Under the pieces are notes generated by a model. It had not been told where the DNA came from, ran no database searches, and was given only the letters and a program-made list of their open reading frames with translations. 6,458 bases of DNA, from the NCBI GenBank assembly GCA_949935685.1, contig CATLGN010000096.1, positions 1 through 6,458 on the forward strand, given 5' to 3'. A program made the translations under genes and the position numbers. The DNA is from an uncultured Lachnospiraceae bacterium. GTDB lineage: Bacteria > Bacillota > Clostridia > Lachnospirales > Lachnospiraceae. Below, piece by piece: positions 1-6,101 of the stretch. Positions within the stretch are counted from its first letter, which is position 1; the number at the start of each line of letters is the position of its first letter.

Positions 1-884
1 GTTCCTATCTGATCAATCTGGGTTATATTAAGGCTGTGAATGGGAACTGTGTCGTGACGAAGAACGAACACAGTATTCCGGTGTCACGGAAACGGCGCAA
101 TGAGGTCAGAGATGCCTGGATGGGCTATCTGGCTCAGGCGGAGGCAGCGGCTTCCGCTTCGGATGTGCCGGCGGCGGTTTCCGTTGAAAAGCCGGAACGT
201 TCGGAAGGCTTCTGGCGGATTCTGCTGGTGGATGACGATCCGGACGACCGAGGCTTCTGGGCGGATATTCTGCGATGCCATGGCTGCGAGGTGCGTCTGG
301 CGGAGAATGGCGAGGATGCGCTTGCGGCGGCGGCAGATGAACCCTGTGACTGTGTGCTGCTGGATGTGATGATTCCCGGAGAGGACGGGTTTTCCATCTG
401 TGAAAAGCTGGGTAACATGACACACGCGCCTGTTATTTTTCTGAGCTGTCTGACAGAACCGGACAGTCAGGTGGAAGGATTTGCAGCCGGAGGCATTGAT
501 TATATTACGAAGGACACGCCTGCCGAACTTTTCTGGGCGAAAGTGGAGACGCGCATCAGACTGGCGACGTTTGCCCGTACCCAGTCGCGTTATGGACCGC
601 TGCTTCTGGATCTGACGGAGCGTAAAGTGTTCGTTGACGGAAAAGAACTGTCTTTGACTTCCATAGAATTTGACATTTTATGGCAGCTCTCGGAGCGCGC
701 GGAACACATTTTTACACCGAGAGAGATTTTTGATCTGGTCTGGGGCGACCAGTTTTGGGATGGCGGACAGACGGTGCAGATACACATGTCGCGGCTGCGG
801 CGCAAGCTGGAAAAGGCGTGGGGAGCGCATCATTTTATTGAGACAGTCTGGGGACAGGGCTACCGCTTTGTTCCGATGAATTGA
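1..884 (+). CDS. LytTR-REC-winged-helix response regulator, 5' end outside window
   Basis: Cytoplasmic phosphorylation-dependent transcription regulator, partial at the left edge. The frame is open from nt 3 to the TGA at 882-884. Codons from nt 3 to about 133 read SYLINLGYIKAV, then IPVSRKRRNEV and a WMGYL helix, the typical end of a LytTR DNA-binding domain. An Ala/Pro-rich linker follows (about 134-212). A complete REC domain (about 216-570) has the acidic cluster LLVDDD, phospho-acceptor Asp at 363-365 in LLDVMIPG, Ser in FLSCL and Lys in YITKD. The C-terminus (about 585-881) is an OmpR/PhoB winged helix, with LTSIEFDILWQL, the recognition-helix region VQIHMSRLRRKL and the wing GQGYRFVP. 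A GTG at 36 could start a shorter protein, but it has no properly spaced Shine-Dalgarno and would cut through the LytTR fold. The kinase 23 nt downstream is the likely partner. REC and winged-helix assignments are very secure; the fusion is read directly from the continuous frame. Confidence 0.9.
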   Translation, partial: SYLINLGYIKAVNGNCVVTKNEHSIPVSRKRRNEVRDAWMGYLAQAEAAASASDVPAAVSVEKPERSEGFWRILLVDDDPDDRGFWADILRCHGCEVRLAENGEDALAAAADEPCDCVLLDVMIPGEDGFSICEKLGNMTHAPVIFLSCLTEPDSQVEGFAAGGIDYITKDTPAELFWAKVETRIRLATFARTQSRYGPLLLDLTERKVFVDGKELSLTSIEFDILWQLSERAEHIFTPREIFDLVWGDQFWDGGQTVQIHMSRLRRKLEKAWGAHHFIETVWGQGYRFVPMN

Positions 885-893
885 TGATTTCAC

Positions 894-899
894 AGGAAG
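894..899 (+). promoter_or_regulatory. Ribosome binding site setting the kinase start
   Basis: AGGAAG lies 8 nt before ATG 908. The upstream in-frame alternatives, TTG 881 and ATG 884, overlap the previous gene's TGA but lack a recognisable Shine-Dalgarno, so 908 is preferred. Confidence 0.7.
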
Positions 900-907
900 A
901 GAAAAGT

Positions 908-2827
908 ATGTGCATGAAACGGCGAAAAAACTGGTGGCAGCCGCTTATTGTTCTGACCGTATTGGCGGTCTTTTTTACTTTACTGTTTTACGCAGACAAT
1001 AAATATCAGACGCCTCCGCCCTACGGAAAATCCGGCGTGATAGAGTTGCGCCCGGCGGATCTGGAACGAGGCAATCCTGTTTTCCTGATAGACGGCTGGC
1101 TGCTCACCGATGAACGGGTGACGGACAGACCCACCTATATCGGAGAATTTTCCAGCCTTCAGCGGGGAGAAGCGTCGGTTTTGCCGCATGGGCGCGCGCG
1201 TTATCGGCTTACATTGCGCTATGACGGGGAACCGCGGATGGTGTCTGTGGATTTTCCGCAGCTCTCTCTGTGGTATGTCATTTCTCTGGACGGGACAGTG
1301 TATGCCCGCGGCGCGGGCAATGGCCGGATTACGTTTTTGCTGACAGAGGGAGAACATACCCTGACGGTGGAGACTTTGTCCAGGATGGGGTATTACAGCG
1401 GCATGTACTTTCCGCCTGCGCTGAGCACCGACGGGACGCTCCTGCAGGTGCGCTATGTGCAGAGCTTTGCGTATGCACTGGCATTTCTGCTTCCGCTGGC
1501 GCTGGCGGTTTTCACACTCTTTTTATGGCGGACAGGCGGGAGTCTCAGCCGCTGGTTTGGGCTGTTGTGCTGCTGCTATGCCCTCTATGTGTTTCGATAT
1601 TTTGTATATCTTTTTGCCATGCCGGTGATGTGGTATTGGTTCCAGATACAAAGTCTGGCGCTGTATTGTCTGTGCTTTTGTGTGATGCAGATCACCGTTT
1701 TGGCTTCCGGCGCGGCATGCAGCAGAGCGTGGCGGTGGCTGCGGGGCGTTTTGGCGGCTTTGTCTGTGATTCTGTCGACATTGTGTCTGCTGATTCCGAT
1801 CGTTCCATGGGCTGTTTTCCTCCACGGCAGGCTGACCGATCTGTATTATATTGTTACCTTTTGCGGCGCGGTTTTTTTTGCTGTGCAGGGGATGGCGGCG
1901 CAAAACTGGGAGAGCCGATATACGCTGACCGGCTGCGCTGTGTTTGGAGCGGGATTGTTTGCAAATCTTTTCTATTCCAATCGATTCGAGCCGATTCGCT
2001 TTTTCTGGCAGTTTGAGTGGTGCGGCCTTTTTCTGGTAGCGCTGTTTGGCGCTATGATGGTGTCGCGCAACCGGCGCATTTTGCGGGAGAACGATATGCT
2101 CACCAACCATCTGGAGGAGCAGGTAAAAATACGCACGGAGGAAGTTACGCAGCTTTTGAATGAGCGCAAAGCCTTTTTTTCCGATATGGCCCATGATTTA
2201 AAGGCGCCGGTATTTGCCACCCAGTCTTTTATCAGAGCGATTCGCAGGAGCGGCGTCGGTGTGGACAGAGAGCTGCAGCGGTATCTTGATCTGGCGGAGG
2301 CAAGACAGTGGGAAATGGCCCGGCGTCTTCAGGGACTTTCGACGATCAATGCGCTGGATAAAATTGACGGGGAACGGGTTCGGGTGTCTGTCCGGGAGCT
2401 GCTCTCAGAGATTTATGACACCTATCATGGAGAGGCCGAGGTGCAGTCCGTGTATTTTTTTGTGGAGCCGCCCGATGTGGATATATATTTGACGGCGCAG
2501 CCGGAAAAGCTTACCATCCTCTTTGAAAATCTGATTTACAATGCGCTCAGGGCCACGCCCTGTAACGGGAAAATCACAATATCGGCATGGGCCGGGAATG
2601 ACAATATCGGTATCGCTGTGGAAGATACCGGCTGCGGTATTCCCAGAGAAGAACTACCGCTTGTTTTCCGGCGGTTTTATGTGGGAGCAAATAACCGGGA
2701 GACGGGAACGGGGCTGGGATTGTATATTGTGCATGGAATTGTGCGCGAACTGGGCGGTACGATTCATGTTTATTCAAGCGTGGGCAAGGGGACGAGATTT
2801 GTCATGGAATTTCCACGGACTGCTTAA
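908..2827 (+). CDS. 7TM sensor histidine kinase (7TMR-DISM-like)
   Basis: Membrane sensor kinase, 639 residues from ATG 908. A basic N-terminus precedes membrane segment 12-29. Residues about 30-185 form an extracellular beta-rich domain (ARYRLTLRYDG, WYVISLDGTVYARG), resembling the jelly-roll sensor of 7TMR-DISM receptors. Seven hydrophobic spans follow at about 187-385, then a coiled coil (about 390-425). The dimerisation/phosphotransfer helix has H-box FFSDMAHDLKAP with His429 (codon 2192-2194). The ATPase domain has the N-box around Asn541/Asn545 (ENLIYNALRA), G1 box EDTGCGIP (572-579), F-box LVFRRFYVG and G2 box TGTGLGLYIV (599-608). All catalytic motifs are intact, so it should autophosphorylate and pass phosphate to the upstream REC-winged-helix regulator, which it follows in a tight operon. 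The ligand is unknown; DISM-type jelly rolls often suggest carbohydrate or small-molecule sensing, but nothing here proves it. Kinase identity is near certain; 7TMR-DISM membership is by pattern. Confidence 0.93.
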   Translation: MCMKRRKNWWQPLIVLTVLAVFFTLLFYADNKYQTPPPYGKSGVIELRPADLERGNPVFLIDGWLLTDERVTDRPTYIGEFSSLQRGEASVLPHGRARYRLTLRYDGEPRMVSVDFPQLSLWYVISLDGTVYARGAGNGRITFLLTEGEHTLTVETLSRMGYYSGMYFPPALSTDGTLLQVRYVQSFAYALAFLLPLALAVFTLFLWRTGGSLSRWFGLLCCCYALYVFRYFVYLFAMPVMWYWFQIQSLALYCLCFCVMQITVLASGAACSRAWRWLRGVLAALSVILSTLCLLIPIVPWAVFLHGRLTDLYYIVTFCGAVFFAVQGMAAQNWESRYTLTGCAVFGAGLFANLFYSNRFEPIRFFWQFEWCGLFLVALFGAMMVSRNRRILRENDMLTNHLEEQVKIRTEEVTQLLNERKAFFSDMAHDLKAPVFATQSFIRAIRRSGVGVDRELQRYLDLAEARQWEMARRLQGLSTINALDKIDGERVRVSVRELLSEIYDTYHGEAEVQSVYFFVEPPDVDIYLTAQPEKLTILFENLIYNALRATPCNGKITISAWAGNDNIGIAVEDTGCGIPREELPLVFRRFYVGANNRETGTGLGLYIVHGIVRELGGTIHVYSSVGKGTRFVMEFPRTA

Positions 2828-2852
2828 GGCAGATATGTCTGCAAGAAAAAGA

Positions 2853-2901
2853 GGGCTGCCGATTTTGGCATTTGATGCAAAATCGGCGGCCCTGTCTTTT
2901 T
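2853..2901. terminator. Bidirectional intrinsic terminator
   Basis: A 15-bp stem (2853-2867 with 2878-2892, one G-T pair) encloses a 10-nt loop. On the plus strand it is followed by TGTCTTTTT. On the minus strand it is followed by TCTTTTTCTT (complement of 2843-2852). It lies between the convergent stops at 2827 and 2918, so it can end both the regulator-kinase operon and the surface-protein transcript. Confidence 0.88.
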
Positions 2902-2917
2902 GACGATATGTCTGTGC

Positions 2918-5116
2918 TTATTTCGCGGAAAAAAGTCTGCGCAGCACATCTCGCATTTTTCCGACAATCCCTGTCGATGCGCCCGCGGCCGTTGCTTTTC
3001 CGGCAGCCAAAGCGATGCAGACGCCGACGGCGCCGATACCGATCACAATCGCCGCAGACGACGGGACGGGGGCTTCACGGTTTGGGGGCTCTGTTTCCAC
3101 GTCCCGACGGATTTTTTCATCGGTCTTTGTTTTTTCTTCTTCGACAGATGACGACGGAGCGGGGGACATGACGGTTTCTGCGGGAGGCGTGTCCGGTGCG
3201 GTAATTCTTTCCGTAATGTCCGTTTCCGCCTCTGTCTCGTCCCTCACAGGAGAGATTGCCGTGTAAGGCTCCCCGGCAATGGTGTCTGCCGCGGTCTGCT
3301 CTACAACAGGAGCCTGTTCCCAGGTGTCGGGTTCGCCGGATGTATCATCTGCGGGAGCGGGCAGAACCGTCGACGTGTCCTGTAGAACCGGCATGTCTGC
3401 CGCCTGCTGCGTTCCGGAGCCGGATTCACGGCTGGCCGACGGTTCCGCTTCGTCTGACCGCTCCGGCTGCTTTTCCTGATTTTGGGGTAAATCCGGCCGT
3501 TGGCCGTCTGCCGTGCCGTCTGCCTGATTACCGGCGCCCGCGTTGCCCTCATTTCCGCCTGAACCGCCGACGTGCGGCAGATCGGGCGGGAGTTCATAGG
3601 TATCCGGCCATGCGAGGACAAGCTGTCGGCCGTCGTAAACGCCGCCTTCTATCTTCAGGCCGATAAAGAAGGGGATGGGTGTTTCTCCGGTTCCGGCGGC
3701 TGCGCAACAGGACCGGTATGGTTCCCGGTCGTTGCGCAGCACCAGCGTATAACCGCTGTTTGCGGTCGAAAGCTGTTCCCCGGCGGCGTTTAGAAACGGC
3801 AGATCGGGCAGCTGCGTCCATTCTGTTTCGCCTTTGGAAAGCGTATATGCCCGGATGGCTGTTGCGCCGGTCGGTTTCAGATCAAATGCTATTTCCAGCC
3901 CGTCCCGATTGGCCCGCAGCGCTCCCGTGGGATTTCCGTCTTCGGGGAGAACATTTAAAATAAGTGTGACTTCGTCTGTCGAGCCGTTTTGATTCAGGCT
4001 GAGTGGTTCATCCAGACGGAATGTGTCAAACGGCGTCTTGAGCAGCGTGCCGCGGGGAACGACAATTTCTTCGGCGGCGTCCGTGACCGTTACGCTTTTT
4101 CCGGCGGTGAGAGAGCGCGCGGGCAGCGGCTTCCATGTTACGGGACAGTCTGTCACGGTAATTGCGACAGCCTCGATTCCCCTGTAGATTGGGACTTCAA
4201 CGGGGAGCGTATCCGGTAAAAGGGCAGATATATCTTCCGGCGTGGCGTCTGCGTTTACGGTGATCTGGTATCTGGCATAGATCCGGTATGGTCTCAGATC
4301 ACGGATCTTAACGGAAGGAGCGAAGCTGGCCGTCAGGGTCAGCTCGTCGGGAACCGGTACGGGGTCATTGTGTTTTATGGTTGCCGTCTGGCTGTCATAA
4401 GTCGTTCCGTCATCCCGGGTAAGGCGCAGTTTCAGATAGAAGCGGTCCAGTTCTCCGGCGAGGTAACTTTTCAGTGGTTCCTGGTTGGCATTGAGACAGG
4501 TCTGATTTTGCAGTTCCGACAATTGGTCTGCATCTTCCGTCCCGAGCCATCGCAGATCCCAAGTATAGAAGGGGCAGTCCTGCCAGATTTTCCCGTCCAG
4601 AGAATACATTGGCCAGGCGAGGCTGGTATCCGGCGGGAATTCCGTAAAAGTTCCTTTTAAAAGGCATCCCTGTCCTGTCCATTCTGTGTATACGTGAAAT
4701 GCGGGCGCTTCCTCAGCCGGGACGGCGTTCTGTGCGGCCGGTTCGTCAGGTGACGCGGCCGGTTCATCGGGTGACGCGGCCGGTTCATCGGGTGACGCGG
4801 CCGGTTCGTCGGATGACGCGGCCGACTGTTTCGTCGTGCCGGCTTCTGTTTCCGCATCGGATTCATGCGCTGCGCTTTGTTCTGTTACCGTGTCGGGTTC
4901 TTCTGTCGGTTCTTCTGATTCCTCCGTTTCCTCTGATTCCTCCGTTTCTTCTGATTCCTCTGTCTCGTCGGTTTCCTCCGGTTTTTCTGTCACCGTTTCC
5001 TCCGTTTGCCTGTTTTCCTCCGGTAATGTGTCGGCGTTTACCGTCAACGCCGGAAAAAGACCGGATAGTATAAACAGGACGGCCGCGATGACCGCCAGTT
5101 TTTGCTGTATTTTCAT
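2918..5116 (-). CDS. Secreted, membrane-anchored repeat-rich surface protein
   Basis: Unnamed surface protein of 732 residues; no named domain recognised. Residues 1-28 are a signal peptide (KIQQK, hydrophobic core, cleavage expected after VNA-28). Residues 29 to about 135 are disordered and strongly acidic, with Glu/Thr/Ser hexapeptide repeats (about 51-69) and four DEPAASP-type heptads (about 100-127). Residues about 140-515 look globular and beta-rich, with motifs YSLDGKIWQDCPF, NQTCLNANQEPL and VYDGRQLVLAWPDTYELPP. A Gly/Asn then Pro/Glu/Thr-rich stalk (about 516-687) leads to a small-residue membrane span (about 688-706) and a basic tail ending RDVLRRLFSAK. There is no LPXTG signal, so anchoring is by the membrane span with the bulk outside. 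The ATG has AAGGAG 9 nt upstream and its own promoter further up. From memory the core resembles a recurrent uncharacterised Lachnospiraceae secreted protein type; function unknown. Gene reality and topology are secure. Confidence 0.9.
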   Translation of the reverse strand: MKIQQKLAVIAAVLFILSGLFPALTVNADTLPEENRQTEETVTEKPEETDETEESEETEESEETEESEEPTEEPDTVTEQSAAHESDAETEAGTTKQSAASSDEPAASPDEPAASPDEPAASPDEPAAQNAVPAEEAPAFHVYTEWTGQGCLLKGTFTEFPPDTSLAWPMYSLDGKIWQDCPFYTWDLRWLGTEDADQLSELQNQTCLNANQEPLKSYLAGELDRFYLKLRLTRDDGTTYDSQTATIKHNDPVPVPDELTLTASFAPSVKIRDLRPYRIYARYQITVNADATPEDISALLPDTLPVEVPIYRGIEAVAITVTDCPVTWKPLPARSLTAGKSVTVTDAAEEIVVPRGTLLKTPFDTFRLDEPLSLNQNGSTDEVTLILNVLPEDGNPTGALRANRDGLEIAFDLKPTGATAIRAYTLSKGETEWTQLPDLPFLNAAGEQLSTANSGYTLVLRNDREPYRSCCAAAGTGETPIPFFIGLKIEGGVYDGRQLVLAWPDTYELPPDLPHVGGSGGNEGNAGAGNQADGTADGQRPDLPQNQEKQPERSDEAEPSASRESGSGTQQAADMPVLQDTSTVLPAPADDTSGEPDTWEQAPVVEQTAADTIAGEPYTAISPVRDETEAETDITERITAPDTPPAETVMSPAPSSSVEEEKTKTDEKIRRDVETEPPNREAPVPSSAAIVIGIGAVGVCIALAAGKATAAGASTGIVGKMRDVLRRLFSAK
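4737..4820 (-). repeat. Four tandem 21-bp repeats in the surface-protein gene
   Basis: Units 4737-4757, 4758-4778, 4779-4799 and 4800-4820 encode DEPAASP-type heptads. The middle two are identical; the outer two differ by one to three bases. The period is a multiple of three, so copy-number change would keep the frame and alter stalk length near the N-terminus. Confidence 0.95.
4911..4964 (-). repeat. Three tandem 18-bp repeats encoding Glu/Thr/Ser hexapeptides
   Basis: Units 4911-4928, 4929-4946 and 4947-4964 follow TCYTCTGATTCCTCYGTY on the plus strand, with a degenerate fourth at 4965-4982. On the coding strand they give an ETEESE pattern, making a highly acidic unstructured segment just after the signal peptide. 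Confidence 0.88.
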
Positions 5117-5125
5117 TGATATATA

Positions 5126-5131
5126 CTCCTT
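5126..5131 (-). promoter_or_regulatory. Ribosome binding site of the surface-protein gene
   Basis: AAGGAG on the minus strand lies 9 nt before the ATG at 5116-5114. It supports this start, which also gives a canonical signal peptide at residue 1. Confidence 0.85.
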
Positions 5132-5162
5132 TTCACAGATTTATCCTGCTGTTTTTTCACAG
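5130..5162. repeat. Direct repeat of TTTTCACAG in the surface-protein leader
   Basis: Two perfect 9-bp copies at 5130-5138 and 5154-5162, offset by 24 bp, read CTGTGAAAA on the minus strand. The copy nearer the gene runs directly into the AAGGAG ribosome binding site. The role is unknown; a regulatory role is possible but a 9-bp repeat could also be chance. Confidence 0.4.
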
Positions 5163-5236
5163 TCGCAGATTACCGTTCGCGCAGTTTCGGTTACATTTTG
5201 CGCCGTCGCCGGTTTTGAGGCCTGCATTATGTGATA

Positions 5237-5264
5237 CATTTAGCATACGAAATCGTTATGTCAA
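5237..5264 (-). promoter_or_regulatory. Possible second surface-protein promoter
   Basis: Minus-strand TTGACA (5264-5259), 16-nt spacer, then TAAATG (5242-5237) preceded by the extended -10 element TGC. The -35 is perfect but the -10 is poor (3 of 6), so this is weaker than the promoter at 5274-5302. It would shorten the leader to roughly 115 nt. Confidence 0.35.
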
Positions 5265-5273
5265 GGTATGATT

Positions 5274-5302
5274 ATTGTAATAAGAGCCGGTTATGGTGTC
5301 AA
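5274..5302 (-). promoter_or_regulatory. Near-consensus vegetative promoter for the surface-protein gene
   Basis: Minus-strand TTGACA (5302-5297) is six of six, the spacer is 17 nt (5296-5280), and TACAAT (5279-5274) is five of six against the housekeeping sigma consensus. Transcription should begin near 5267, giving a leader of about 150 nt before the ATG at 5116. The inverted repeat at 5283-5316 overlaps the -35 and spacer, so this promoter is probably controlled by a DNA-binding protein. Confidence 0.72.
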
Positions 5303-5316
5303 GTGCAACCGGCTCT
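5283..5316. promoter_or_regulatory. Perfect inverted repeat centred on the -35 box, candidate operator
   Basis: AGAGCCGGTT (5283-5292) and AACCGGCTCT (5307-5316) are perfect 10-bp complements around a 14-bp centre. The symmetry axis (5299.5) coincides with the middle of the minus-strand TTGACA at 5297-5302. A protein bound to both arms would straddle the -35 element. It also lies 47 nt before the plus-strand LytTR gene, so it could control that gene or form a hairpin in its leader. There is no T-run after it in either direction, which argues against a terminator. Confidence 0.6.
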
Positions 5317-5344
5317 GTGCGGCGGAAGAGAATACATGCTATGG

Positions 5345-5356
5345 AAGGAGTAAGGA
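5345..5356 (+). promoter_or_regulatory. Shine-Dalgarno region of the LytTR regulator gene
   Basis: AAGGAG (5345-5350) and AAGGA (5352-5356) precede ATG 5364; the second has a 7-nt spacer. This supports ATG 5364, where the receiver domain begins, over the in-frame ATG at 5268, whose extra 32 residues would cross the palindrome and the ribosome binding site. Confidence 0.75.
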
Positions 5357-5363
5357 TTTTTTT

Positions 5364-6101
5364 ATGGTAAAAATTGCATATTGTGACGACGATTTGTCGG
5401 CGTTGCGGGAGACTGCGGCTTTGCTGGACAAATATCGCGCGAAAAACAGTCGGGAGATAGCATATACCGCTTTTCACAGTTCACTGGAATTGCTGGCCGG
5501 AATCGAACGGGGCATGCGTTTTGATATTCTGTTTCTGGATGTCATTATGCCGGGGGAAGACGGAATCAGCGCGGCCAAAGAGATCCGGCAGTATGACAAA
5601 GTTGTAAAAATAATATTTTTAACGTCGTCTTCTGAATTTGCAGTACAGTCTTATACGGTTGATGCGTATTTTTATCAGATCAAACCGATCTGGGAGGAGG
5701 GCTTTTTTCGTCTGATGGATTCGGTTATCTCCGAGTGCGAAAAGGAGGAGCAATGCAGTCTGATTTTGCGCTGCAAGAGCGGAATTACACGGATCGATCT
5801 GGACAGACTGGAATACTGTGAAGTGACCGGACGCACATTATTGTTTCATATGGAAAACGGAACGGTGTTGGAAAGTGTCGGAAGCTTGGATGAATTGTGC
5901 GGCAAACTCATTGCGTATGAGAACTTTCTGCGTCCACACCGGTCGTTTTTGATCAATATGGAGTATATTCAGAGCATTTCCTATAAAGCGATCATGATGG
6001 ACAGTCTCGTGCAGATTCCCATTCCGCATGGAAAATGTTCGGAAATCAAAAATACATATCTTTCTTATGCGTTTGACAAAAAGCAGGTTTTTATATCATG
6101 A
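5364..6101 (+). CDS. REC-LytTR response regulator (AgrA/LytR family)
   Basis: Cytoplasmic two-component regulator of 245 residues, normal for the family. The REC domain (about 1-125) shows acidic residues Asp8-Asp10 (YCDDD), phospho-acceptor Asp59 in LFLDVIMPG, Thr87 in IIFLTSSSEFA and Lys107 in YQIKP; the SYTVDAYFY stretch is typical of LytTR-type receivers. The LytTR DNA-binding domain (about 135-236) includes RLEYCEVTGRTLLFHMENG, the PHRSFLINMEYI strand and a closing YLSYAF helix. The usual SRR/SRK basic stretch is replaced by PIPHGKCSEI. The stop overlaps the next gene by ATGA, so the pair is a translationally coupled regulator and sensor. It is divergent from the surface-protein gene across a 247-bp region, making that gene a plausible target, though this is inference. 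No convincing plus-strand promoter was found. Family identity is very secure; input signal and targets are unknown. Confidence 0.94.
   Translation: MVKIAYCDDDLSALRETAALLDKYRAKNSREIAYTAFHSSLELLAGIERGMRFDILFLDVIMPGEDGISAAKEIRQYDKVVKIIFLTSSSEFAVQSYTVDAYFYQIKPIWEEGFFRLMDSVISECEKEEQCSLILRCKSGITRIDLDRLEYCEVTGRTLLFHMENGTVLESVGSLDELCGKLIAYENFLRPHRSFLINMEYIQSISYKAIMMDSLVQIPIPHGKCSEIKNTYLSYAFDKKQVFIS

Noticed and set aside
36..884. GTG at 36 as the true start of the first regulator
   Set aside because: The frame is open upstream with clear LytTR residues, and there is no properly spaced ribosome binding site; the gene most likely starts outside the window.
881..907. TTG 881 or ATG 884 as kinase start
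   Set aside because: They overlap the preceding stop attractively but lack a Shine-Dalgarno; ATG 908 has AGGAAG at 8 nt and directly precedes the basic N-terminus.
2918..3070. LPXTG sortase signal at the surface-protein C-terminus
   Set aside because: No LPXTG-like motif precedes the hydrophobic span; only a membrane span and basic tail are present.
4737..4820. CRISPR-like array
   Set aside because: The units are contiguous with no spacers and encode an in-frame peptide repeat.
5160..5200. Paired GTT motifs as a LytTR binding site
   Set aside because: The two GTT cores are 15 bp apart rather than about 21, and the flanking bases of the second fit the LytTR consensus poorly.
4836..5234. Ser/Val-rich plus-strand reading frame opposite the surface-protein gene
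   Set aside because: It is the antisense shadow of the acidic repeat region and has no independent ribosome binding site or domain.
5283..5316. Intrinsic terminator
   Set aside because: No T-run follows the stem on either strand, and no gene ends there.
5268..5363. N-terminal extension of the LytTR regulator from ATG 5268
   Set aside because: It would translate through the promoter palindrome and the AAGGAG site; the receiver fold begins at ATG 5364.
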